Notes under the pieces: model-generated
Seen by the model: the letters and a program-made list of their open reading frames with translations, nothing else
Databases searched by the model: none
Told to the model about the DNA's origin: nothing
Shown: piece by piece, positions 57,060-64,000 of the stretch
Position numbering within the stretch: the first letter of the stretch is position 1
How the letters are laid out: the number at the start of each line of letters is the position of its first letter
Assembly: GCF_005233875.1 (NCBI RefSeq)
Contig: NZ_SZPZ01000005.1
Location: forward strand, 496,001 to 560,000
DNA: 64,000 nt
Reading direction: 5' to 3'
From: Kribbella jiaozuonensis
GTDB taxonomy: Bacteria; Actinomycetota; Actinomycetes; Propionibacteriales; Kribbellaceae
Translations under genes and position numbers: made by a program

Positions 57060-58211
57060 ATGATCACCGCACTCGAACCGCTCGGGCGAGATGCCCTGCC
57101 GGACGACGACTTCACCGCCCTGGTCCGCTCGATCACCGGCGATCCACAAGCCGTGCCCGCCGACGTACGCGTCGAGCCGGTCGACTACCCGATCGGTACG
57201 CCCAGCACCGAGTCGCTCAACCGGGTTTTCGGCACCGCAAACGGGATCGAGTGGTCCTGCTTCGTGAAGAAGTTCCAGTCGGTCCGGCACTGGCCGATGA
57301 TCGACATGCTGCCCGAGGAGTTCCGCACGCTGTTCATCCACAACCTCCCCTGGCAGCTCGAGATCGCCGTCCACCGCAGCGACATCGCCAACCTCCTCCC
57401 CGAGGGCATGCGCCTCCCGAAGACGTACCGGATCGACGTGTACGACGACGATCGCGCCACGCTGTGGATGGAGAACGTCGTCCAGGAGTGGGGTCCGTGG
57501 CCGATCGACCGGTTCGAGCGCGCGGCGTACCTCCTGGGCCGGCTCTCCGCCCGCCGCCAGCCGCACATGGTCGAGCCGTTCCTCCCCCGCGAGCACGTGA
57601 CCACGCCAGGCATCGGACTGCGCTTCTACGCCCAGGGCCGGGTAAGCCAGGGCACACTGCCCGCACTGGCGGACCCGCAGACCTGGAAGCACCCGCTGCT
57701 GAGCGCTGCGGTCTGCAACGTCGGCGACCACGCTCTCAAGGACGATCTGCTCGACCTGGGCGAGCGCATCCCCGCAGTACTGGATGCACTCGAGGCCTTA
57801 CCGCAGTGCTACCAGCACGGCGACGCCAGCCCGCAGAACCTCCTGGTACCGCACGACAAGCCGGAGGAGTTCGTGGTGATCGACTGGGGCTTCGATTGCC
57901 CGCAGGCGGTCGGGTTCGACCTGGGGCAGCTGCTGATCGGACTGGCACACGCCGGCGAGCTGGCACCGGAGGCGCTGCCGATGGTGCACAAGGTCATCCT
58001 GAAGTCGTTCCAGGAGGGCCTCAAGGTCGAGGGGATGCAGGTGTCCGAGGACGAGGTCCTGTACGGGTACCTGGGCTCACTCCTCGTCCGCGCCGCGTTC
58101 ACCGCGCTGCCGCTGGAGCTGTTCGGCAAGACCGACGCCTCGCCCGACCTGTTCGTGCAGCGAGTCCAACTCACCCGTGCGATGGTCGACCTGGTCTCAC
58201 CGGTTATCTGA
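57060..58211 (+). CDS. Aminoglycoside-phosphotransferase-fold protein under MarR control
   Basis: 383-aa protein with kinase-like motifs: SCFVKKFQSV (N-lobe lysine), CYQHGDASPQNLLVP (catalytic loop, D and N) and VVIDWGFDCPQAVGFDLGQLL (metal site). It is longer than typical APH enzymes, with an N-terminal ~60-residue addition. ATG 57060 follows GGGGGG. Repression by the divergent MarR protein points to induction by a small, perhaps phenolic or antibiotic, compound; a resistance role is possible but unproven. Confidence 0.8.
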   Translation: MITALEPLGRDALPDDDFTALVRSITGDPQAVPADVRVEPVDYPIGTPSTESLNRVFGTANGIEWSCFVKKFQSVRHWPMIDMLPEEFRTLFIHNLPWQLEIAVHRSDIANLLPEGMRLPKTYRIDVYDDDRATLWMENVVQEWGPWPIDRFERAAYLLGRLSARRQPHMVEPFLPREHVTTPGIGLRFYAQGRVSQGTLPALADPQTWKHPLLSAAVCNVGDHALKDDLLDLGERIPAVLDALEALPQCYQHGDASPQNLLVPHDKPEEFVVIDWGFDCPQAVGFDLGQLLIGLAHAGELAPEALPMVHKVILKSFQEGLKVEGMQVSEDEVLYGYLGSLLVRAAFTALPLELFGKTDASPDLFVQRVQLTRAMVDLVSPVI

Positions 58212-58268
58212 ACATTTCAGTCGTGTCACAGCTGCAACGAACGCCCTGCCGACGTGTATCCATAGTGC

Positions 58269-58781
58269 GTGACGAACCTGAGCAGATACACAGCAGTGGC
58301 CGCCCTGGCAGGACTCGTCGTGTTGAGCGGATGCGGCAGCGAGTCCGGCGCGGGGAGCACGCCCACGACCAGCAACACGCCGTCACCGACCATGCCGTCG
58401 GTTACGCAGTCCACGCCTGTCGGCGCTGGTCTGCCCTTGACAGTCAGTCGCACCGGTGGGTTCGCGGGTTTCGACGACCAGGTGCTGATCAGCCCTGACG
58501 GCGTCGCAACCGTGAGCTCGCGCGGTAAGGAAACGATCCGCTGCAAGCTCGCCCCGAGCCTGCTGACGACGATCAGCCAGGCCTCTCAGCAGGTCGACTG
58601 GGCCGGCCTGGTCGCGACCAAGCCGACCACGAAGCACCCCGACGACATGATCCTTGCCGTCTCCGCGAACGGGAAGACCGCCCGGATCGAGGACCCGAAG
58701 GTCAAGCCGCTGGCGGCCCCGGTGAACGCACTGCTCACCGAAGCCGCCATCCCACCAGGCAAGCTCTGCACGAAGATCTAG
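58269..58781 (+). CDS. Putative lipoprotein
   Basis: 170-aa exported protein with a signal peptide and lipobox VVLSGCGSES, then a Ser/Thr/Pro-rich linker (STPTTSNTPSPTMPS) and a β-rich domain of ~110 residues (LTVSRTGGFAGFDDQVLISPDGVATVSSRG...). The fold resembles small actinobacterial protealysin-inhibitor-like or unknown lipoproteins. It is next to, and convergent with, the metallopeptidase genes, so a role as a protease inhibitor is an untested idea. GTG 58269. Confidence 0.75.
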   Translation: MTNLSRYTAVAALAGLVVLSGCGSESGAGSTPTTSNTPSPTMPSVTQSTPVGAGLPLTVSRTGGFAGFDDQVLISPDGVATVSSRGKETIRCKLAPSLLTTISQASQQVDWAGLVATKPTTKHPDDMILAVSANGKTARIEDPKVKPLAAPVNALLTEAAIPPGKLCTKI

Positions 58782-59239
58782 CTCGCGGTCACCGCCACAT
58801 CGTCGATCACGAAGCTCGTCTGCAACGACGAATCCTCCTGGCCGACGAACTTCACCGTGACCGTCTTTCCCTTGTACGGCGAGAGATCGAGCGTCTTCTG
58901 CACGTACGACGTACTCTTGTTCAAGTTCGAGTACGTCGCCAGCGTGGTCGTCGTGGAGCCGTTCACGACCTGCACCTTGACCGTGTCGTAGACCGTCGAC
59001 GACGTGGTCTCGGCGGAGTCGATCCGGATCCACAACGACAACGCGGCCGCGGTCGCCGATGACGGGATCGCCACCGCCTGACCGATGTTCTCGGTGCTAC
59101 TGCGGCCGTTCCCCTGCAGCCATGCCTTCCAGGTCCCGGTGCGGGCCGGGCGGCCGGTGTTGCTGGTGATCACGCCGGTCGTCCCCGTCCAGTTCGCCGT
59201 ACCGGACTCGAAGCCTGGGTTCTGCAGGAGGTTGTCACC
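58778..59239 (-). repeat. Copy 1 of the duplicated C-terminal peptidase domain
   Basis: About 154 codons, aligned without gaps to 60265-60726. Roughly 80% of residues are identical by eye, with the first and last few residues most divergent. Confidence 0.85.
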
Positions 59240-60193
59240 GGTCGGTGGCGGCCCGCCGGTGTAGTCCTTCTGTGCGTACGTCCAGATCATGTAGCCGATG
59301 GCATCGATCTGGCGGTCCAGTGAGGTCAGGTCCAGATTGCTGATCGTGTCGCAGGACCTGTGGTAGCACGCGTCGAACGCCTGGTTCGCCGTACCACCCC
59401 ACTTCGCGGCCTGCGCCGACGACTTGATCTCCTCGGCGCCGGAGAACGTCCCGGCCGTTGGAATCCCCAACGAACGGAACGCCGCGTGATCGGAGCGGCC
59501 TTGTACGTCGATGAACTCGGTCTGCACGCTCTTACTCGTGAAGTACGAGACGAGATCGTCACGAGCGCCGTTGCCGGCCGGGTTGTCGTCGTACACGAAG
59601 TACCCCGGGTTCGGCGACGCGATCATGTCGAAGTTCAGGTACAGCTCGATCTTGTCCCGCTCGGCCGCGGGCAGGTTGTTCACGTAGTACTTCGAACCGA
59701 GCAGCCCGAGCTCCTCGGATCCCCAGAACCCGAACCGCAACCGGTTCCTGGGCGTCTGGCCGCTGGCAGCGTAAGCGAGGGCGGTTTCGAGTACGCCGGC
59801 GCTGCCTGAGCCGTTGTCGTTGATCCCCGGACCGGCGCTGACGCTGTCCAGGTGCGAGCCCGCCATCACGACATGGTTCGCGTCGCCGTGCGGCCACTCC
59901 GCGATCACGTTGTACGAAGTACCCGCCGAGGTGCTGAACGATTGCAGAGTGGTGGTGTAGCCGGCCGCGTCCAGCTTGGCCTTCACGTAGTCGGCCGAGG
60001 CTTTGTACCCCGGCCGGCCCGTGTACCGGTTGCCACCGTTGCTGGTGGCAATCGACTGCAGCTGGTCGAGATGGGCCTTGGTGTTGGTGACCGAAATGTC
60101 CGGTGACTCCGCCGCGGTAGCGACGTTGCCGTGGGCAATCAGCGCGCCGGCAGCCAGTGTGGTGCCGAGCGCGGCGACGAGGAGCTTCTTCAT
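58778..60193 (-). CDS. Secreted M28-family zinc aminopeptidase with C-terminal β-sandwich domain
   Basis: 471-aa exported enzyme. Signal peptide ~1-28 (MKKLLVAALG start, AATAAES-like end). The M28 domain has all zinc ligands and catalytic residues: H114 (GSHLDS), D126 (INDNGSG), E160/E161 (SEELG), D189 (NFDM) and H278 (CYHRSCD). It resembles Streptomyces aminopeptidase S. Residues ~319-471 are a separate domain (NLLQNPGFESG...) almost identical to that of the next peptidase. ATG 60193 follows AAGGAGAT. Its role is extracellular protein breakdown. Confidence 0.93.
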   Translation of the reverse strand: MKKLLVAALGTTLAAGALIAHGNVATAAESPDISVTNTKAHLDQLQSIATSNGGNRYTGRPGYKASADYVKAKLDAAGYTTTLQSFSTSAGTSYNVIAEWPHGDANHVVMAGSHLDSVSAGPGINDNGSGSAGVLETALAYAASGQTPRNRLRFGFWGSEELGLLGSKYYVNNLPAAERDKIELYLNFDMIASPNPGYFVYDDNPAGNGARDDLVSYFTSKSVQTEFIDVQGRSDHAAFRSLGIPTAGTFSGAEEIKSSAQAAKWGGTANQAFDACYHRSCDTISNLDLTSLDRQIDAIGYMIWTYAQKDYTGGPPPTGDNLLQNPGFESGTANWTGTTGVITSNTGRPARTGTWKAWLQGNGRSSTENIGQAVAIPSSATAAALSLWIRIDSAETTSSTVYDTVKVQVVNGSTTTTLATYSNLNKSTSYVQKTLDLSPYKGKTVTVKFVGQEDSSLQTSFVIDDVAVTAS

Positions 60194-60203
60194 GAACAGA
60201 TCT

Positions 60204-60217
60204 CCTTCGGCCGAAGG
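60204..60217. promoter_or_regulatory. Palindrome overlapping the M28 ribosome-binding site
   Basis: CCTTCGGCCGAAGG is a perfect 14-bp palindrome whose left half (minus strand) abuts the AAGGAGAT Shine-Dalgarno sequence of the M28 gene. It may limit translation. Confidence 0.4.
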
Positions 60218-60219
60218 GA

Positions 60220-60258
60220 TCCGGGGCGCGGACCCGGGCGGTGGGTCCGCGCCCCGGA
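60220..60258 (-). terminator. Strong terminator between the M4 and M28 peptidase genes
   Basis: TCCGGGGCGCGGACCC and GGGTCCGCGCCCCGGA form a perfect 16-bp stem with a 7-nt loop, directly after the M4 stop codon. It should end or attenuate transcription before the M28 gene. Confidence 0.85.
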
Positions 60259-60264
60259 CGTCGG

Positions 60265-60726
60265 TCAGCTCGCGGTCAGCGAGGTGTCGTCGATGACGAA
60301 GCTGGTCTGCGCGGAGGAGTCCTCCTGGCCGACGAACTTCACCGTGACGGTCTTGCCCTTGTACGCCGACAGGTTCAGCGTCTTCTGCACGTACGACGTG
60401 TTCTTGTTCAGGTTCGAGTACGTCGCCAGCGTGGTCGCGGTCGAGCCGTCGACGACCTGTACCTTGACCGTGTCGTACACGGTCGAGGTGGTGGTCTCGG
60501 CGGTGTCGATCCGGATCCAGAACGACAGGCTCGCGGTCGTCGCCGACGCCGGGATCGCGACCGACTGGCCGACGTTCTCGGTGGTGGCGCGGCCGTTGCC
60601 CTGCAGCCACAGCTTCCAGCTACCGGTGCGGGCCGGGCGGGCGGTGTTGTTGGTGACCGGGCCGGAGGTGCCGGTCCAGTTCACCGCGCCGGACTCGAAG
60701 CCCGGGTTCTGCAGCAGGTTGTCGCC
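60265..60726 (-). repeat. Copy 2 of the duplicated C-terminal peptidase domain
   Basis: Counterpart of 58778-59239; same length (462 nt) and order, with a shared PPPTGDNLLQNPGFESG beginning. Confidence 0.85.
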
Positions 60727-62346
60727 GGTGGGCGGCGGCGTGGTGCCACCACCGCAGGCAGCGGAGCCGGCCGGGACCGCGATACCGCTGAACGCGGCCT
60801 CGATGCCCTTGCACTCCGCGGAGTCCGCGCCGTACAGCTCCTTGGCGGACGTGATCGCACCCTCACGAGCGTCCTTGTAGGTGCTGCCCGAGCTGAGCTT
60901 GGTGCTCAGCGTGCGGTACCAGACCTTCGACGCGACATCGCGGCCGACACCGCTGAAGGTCGCGCCGTTGCAGGCGGTGCTGTTGTACGAGACACCGTTG
61001 ATGACCTTGCTGCCGGTGCCCTCGGAAGCCAGGTAGAACCAGTGGTTCAGCGGGCCGGACGAGTAGTGCGGGTCGAGACCGCCGGTGCTCGTCGACCAGC
61101 AGTCCACGCTGGCACCGTCCTTCGACGGCTTGTCCATGTAGCGCAGCGGCGTACCGTCGCCGTTGATGTTGATCTTCTCGCCGATCAGGTAGTCACCCGG
61201 GTCGCTCGAGTTGTTCGCGTACCACTCGACCATCGTGCCGAAGATGTCGCTGGTCGCCTCGTTCAGGCCGCCGGCGTCACCGGAGTAGTTCAGGTTGGCG
61301 GTCGCCTCGGTCACACCGTGGCTCATCTCGTGACCGGCCACGTCGATCGCGGTCAGCGGGTGGGTGTTGCTGATCCCGTCGCCGTACGTCATCTGGGTGC
61401 CGTCCCAGAACGCGTTCACGTACGAGCTGCCGTAGTGAACCCGCGAGCGGGCGCCCTGGCCGTTGTTGAAGATGCCGTTCCGGCCGTGGACGTTCTTGTA
61501 GTAGTCCCAGGTCAGCTGGGCGCCGTAGTGCGCGTCCACACCGGCGGTCTGGCGGTTCGACGCGGCGCCGGTGCCCCAGGTGTCGTCGGGGTCGGTGAAC
61601 GTGGTGCCGTTACCGGACGTCGAGCCGTTCAGGTCGGTGGTGTAGTTGCCACCGCGGCTCGGGTCGGTCATCGAGAAGTTGCCGGACGATCCCGACGTAC
61701 CGATGGTGACCGTGCCGGCGTACATCGAGTTGCCGGTGCCGGTCTTGACCTCGTCGTCCTGGTCGAGAACCGCACCGGTCTTGGCGTCGATGAACGAGTG
61801 CAGCACCGACGGGGTCTGGTCGGGCTTCACACCGGTGGTGACGACCTCGTAGGCAAGCACGGGCTTGGTCGGCGTCACGAAGACGACGAGCTGGCCTTTG
61901 TTGCCGGAGGCCTTGAACTTCGCTGCCTGTGCGCCCTTCGCAAGAGCAGCCGACTGGGACAGGGTCGGCTTGGTGGCGACCTCGACGGCCTTCGCGCCGC
62001 GGTTGTACGTGACCTGACCGATCGACTCGCCCTTGCGCTTGACGATCAGATCACCGCCGACGACCTTCAGGCCGTTGAACGTGCGGTCGTAGCGGACGTA
62101 TTCGGTGCCGTCGGCATCCTTCACCACGTCGCGAACCTTGAGCTGCTCGCCACTGCCGAGACCGAGAGCTGCGGCCGTCTGCGCGGTCAGCGCCTGCTCG
62201 GCCTGGACGGCGGCGGGTTGGTTGAACCCGGACGCCGGAAGCGGAACCGCCCGGTCGGCGGCACCCGCGGTCGAAGCGGTGAACGTCGTGGCAAGACCCG
62301 CTGCCGCGACGATGGCCACCGCCCCTGCTGATGTCAGTCGTCTCAA
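60265..62346 (-). CDS. Secreted M4-family (thermolysin-like) metallopeptidase with C-terminal β-sandwich domain
   Basis: 693-aa preproenzyme: signal peptide ~1-30, an FTP/PepSY propeptide (~31-200), the thermolysin-like catalytic domain (~205-530) and a C-terminal domain (541-693). Zinc ligands are H339 and H343 in GHEMSHG and E363 in GGLNEATSD; E340 is the general base and H435 (GPLNHWFY) stabilises the transition state. The start is a TTG at 62346 with GAGGAG upstream; the nearby ATG in GAGGAGATG reaches a stop at once. It would degrade proteins outside the cell. Confidence 0.94.
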   Translation of the reverse strand: MRRLTSAGAVAIVAAAGLATTFTASTAGAADRAVPLPASGFNQPAAVQAEQALTAQTAAALGLGSGEQLKVRDVVKDADGTEYVRYDRTFNGLKVVGGDLIVKRKGESIGQVTYNRGAKAVEVATKPTLSQSAALAKGAQAAKFKASGNKGQLVVFVTPTKPVLAYEVVTTGVKPDQTPSVLHSFIDAKTGAVLDQDDEVKTGTGNSMYAGTVTIGTSGSSGNFSMTDPSRGGNYTTDLNGSTSGNGTTFTDPDDTWGTGAASNRQTAGVDAHYGAQLTWDYYKNVHGRNGIFNNGQGARSRVHYGSSYVNAFWDGTQMTYGDGISNTHPLTAIDVAGHEMSHGVTEATANLNYSGDAGGLNEATSDIFGTMVEWYANNSSDPGDYLIGEKININGDGTPLRYMDKPSKDGASVDCWSTSTGGLDPHYSSGPLNHWFYLASEGTGSKVINGVSYNSTACNGATFSGVGRDVASKVWYRTLSTKLSSGSTYKDAREGAITSAKELYGADSAECKGIEAAFSGIAVPAGSAACGGGTTPPPTGDNLLQNPGFESGAVNWTGTSGPVTNNTARPARTGSWKLWLQGNGRATTENVGQSVAIPASATTASLSFWIRIDTAETTTSTVYDTVKVQVVDGSTATTLATYSNLNKNTSYVQKTLNLSAYKGKTVTVKFVGQEDSSAQTSFVIDDTSLTAS

Positions 62347-62572
62347 GACAACATCTCCTCACGGTGTGGTCGCTGTTTGGGCGCAGCGACCGAATTCAGT
62401 TGGGGACGCGCCGGATGCTGACCCAGCAGTGCCACTGCCTCATTTGTGACACTGCGTGTCGATTCATGCGATTTCTGTTACATCCGACTTGAGGACCGAC
62501 TGTTGCGGTCCGGTCGCCGTGAGTCAAGGGATTTGGCCGAAACGAAGGGGAAAACCTGCGTCCGGCGAGATG

Positions 62573-64000
62573 TCAGTCCGTGGGGCGCAACTCGCGCCGA
62601 AGGTGTTCCGGCAACGTGACGGGCAGCCGGCAGGTGAATTTCTGACAGACGTACGCCGCGCGCTGCTCGCGCCCCTCCATCAGCGGCACGGCGAGACCGG
62701 GCTCACCCGCGACGATCGCCGTACCCCAGGGCGCGTCGGTGAACGCGATCCTGACCAGCTCGGGCTGCGCACCGACGACAGCGATCTCAAGGGGGCCACC
62801 GGCAATCGTCTCGGCAACCGCGAGCGCCCGGCCGGCGAACCGCGGCGCCCGCTCGGCAATCGCGGCCGACGCCTTCAACGCCTCGCCCGCAGCAGTCTCA
62901 TAGCGGACCCATCCGGTCAGACTCGCGAGCGTCGTCAATGCCTCCGCAGCCAAGCTCACACCGGACGGCGTAGCGTTATCGGTCGCATCCTGCGGCCGCC
63001 AGACCAGCTCCTCCGCATCCGCGGCGGTGTCGAAGTAGGAGCCATCAGCAACAAACTGCTCCAGAACCCTGTCCAGCAAGGCTTTCGCGGTATCGAACCA
63101 CGTCACGTCACCAGTGGCGCCCAACAAAGTCAAGCAGGCCTGGGCAAACGCCGCATAGTCCTCGAGTACGCCGTCCGCGCTCCCCCGCACCCCGCCCCGC
63201 GACGTCCGGTACAGCCGCCCGTCGAGATGCAGGTCCCGGATCAATCCGGCCGCGGCGACCGCAGCCTCGACGTATTGCGGTTTGTCGAACACGATGCCCG
63301 CGCGGGTCAGCGCCGTGATCGCCAGACCGTTCCACGCGGCAACTACCTTGTCGTCGCGCCCCGGATAGGTCCGAGTGCTGCGTGCCTGCTTGAGGGTTTC
63401 GCGGACCCGCGACCATCGGGCAAAGTCGTCAGGGTCCTGCCTGAGCTGGAGGACCGAGGTGCCGTGCTCGAAGGTGCCGGTGACGTCACACAGCTCGATG
63501 ACCCACTCGGCATCGTCCGCCCCTAACACCTCACGCAGTTGATCAGCAGTCCAGGCGTAGTACTTGCCCTCCTCCCCATCCGTGTCGGCATCGAGTGCCG
63601 ACGCGAACCCGCCCTCCGGCGTACGGAGCTCGGCCAGGAGGAAGTCGGCGGTCTCCTCGGCGATGCGCTTCGCGAGCGGATCCGCGGACACGGTCCACCA
63701 CTGCGTATAGACGTCGAGCAGCAGCGCGTTGTCGTACAGCATCTTCTCGAAATGCGGCACGATCCACCGGCCGTCGACGGAGTACCGCGCGAACCCGCCC
63801 GCCAGCTGGTCGTACATCCCACCGCGCGCCATCCGATCGCAGGTGTGCGCGACCATCGCCAGCGCATCCTCGTCCCCGGTACGGCGATGATGCCGGAGCA
63901 GGAAGTCGAGCACCATCGACGGCGGGAACTTCGGCGCCCGCCCGAACCCGGCGTCGACCGGATCGAAGTCGGTCTTCAGCAGCTGCACCGCCCGGTCCAG
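62573..64000 (-). CDS. Thioredoxin-domain (YyaL/DUF255, SPATA20-like) protein, partial
   Basis: The C-terminal ~475 residues of a large protein whose N-terminal thioredoxin-like domain would lie beyond the right edge. What is visible is the (α/α)6-barrel typical of the family: GFGRAPKFPPSMVLDFLLRHH, GGMYDQLAGGFARYSVDGRWIVPHFEKMLYDNALLL, GGFASALDADTDGEEGKYYAW and TYPGRDDKVVAAWNGLAI. This resembles glycosidase/epimerase barrels, but activity is unknown. The open frame reaches position 64000 with no start codon needed. Confidence 0.92.
   Translation of the reverse strand: MDRAVQLLKTDFDPVDAGFGRAPKFPPSMVLDFLLRHHRRTGDEDALAMVAHTCDRMARGGMYDQLAGGFARYSVDGRWIVPHFEKMLYDNALLLDVYTQWWTVSADPLAKRIAEETADFLLAELRTPEGGFASALDADTDGEEGKYYAWTADQLREVLGADDAEWVIELCDVTGTFEHGTSVLQLRQDPDDFARWSRVRETLKQARSTRTYPGRDDKVVAAWNGLAITALTRAGIVFDKPQYVEAAVAAAGLIRDLHLDGRLYRTSRGGVRGSADGVLEDYAAFAQACLTLLGATGDVTWFDTAKALLDRVLEQFVADGSYFDTAADAEELVWRPQDATDNATPSGVSLAAEALTTLASLTGWVRYETAAGEALKASAAIAERAPRFAGRALAVAETIAGGPLEIAVVGAQPELVRIAFTDAPWGTAIVAGEPGLAVPLMEGREQRAAYVCQKFTCRLPVTLPEHLRRELRPTD

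Noticed and set aside
60241..62331. 696-aa plus-strand frame opposite the M4 peptidase gene
   Set aside because: Shadow frame with Arg/Val/Ala-rich composition; the minus-strand gene has signal peptide, propeptide and catalytic motifs.

Overview
The window is high-GC DNA whose gene content points to an actinobacterium. Supporting signs are GTG and TTG starts, many genes with a TANNNT -10 hexamer only 5-8 nt before the start codon (leaderless transcripts), DUF5302, DUF4245 next to glpX, DUF1707, and uppS divergent from a hemolysin-III gene. A Kribbella-like member of the Propionibacteriales is a reasonable guess, but no rRNA or marker proves it. I see no tRNA, rRNA, CRISPR array, insertion sequence, integrase or phage module, so this is chromosomal housekeeping and accessory DNA rather than a mobile island.

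Layout. 1-3120: the end of a 2-aminoethylphosphonate use operon read leftwards (GntR regulator, FAD oxidoreductase, phosphonatase-like hydrolase, substrate-binding lipoprotein), with a perfect palindromic operator. 3236-13041: small and exporter genes, a three-gene ABC exporter divergent from a WYL regulator, an AlkA-type glycosylase, ychF. 13108-21955: DUF817, a polysaccharide deacetylase, a methyltransferase, rmuC, a GH64 glucanase, ArsR/SRPBCC, a Rieske oxygenase, and an HxlR pair. 22003-28618: an ECF sigma factor with its partner, ispH, xseAB, a TetR/flavodoxin/SMR cluster and an NTP-transferase-like gene. 28784-37723: DUF4245/glpX/sugar kinase, a FadR-type regulator, leuA with a leucine-rich leader peptide, and a family of PH-like membrane proteins. 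37826-43694: class I and class II fumarases about 1 kb apart, a spermidine-synthase-like gene, a broken SDR gene and a lysozyme-like protein. 43877-48720: PhoH, a membrane protein overlapping uppS, hemolysin III and a serine-rich repeat protein. 48737-58211: kinases, an Acg-type nitroreductase, a MalT-like LuxR regulator, a CPBP protease/HXXEE operon ending in a repeat-rich block, and MarR. 58269-64000: a lipoprotein, two secreted metallopeptidases sharing one C-terminal domain, and a thioredoxin-domain (YyaL-type) protein that runs off the end.

The most interesting regulatory signal is a set of three promoters with the same rare layout (CTGTCGGTA/CTGTCGGTG/TTGTCGGTG, 8 nt, a -10 hexamer, then a start codon 7-8 nt later). 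It matches the LexA-independent, PafBC-dependent DNA-damage promoter of mycobacteria. Two precede known DNA-metabolism genes (rmuC, xseAB); the third precedes an unrecognised gene at 4257, which I propose as a new damage-response candidate. Other notable items are the leaderless leu leader peptide in front of a LeuA lacking its feedback domain, a 4.5-copy array of ~100-bp units each carrying two GAA-loop hairpins, and strong palindromic operators beside most regulators.
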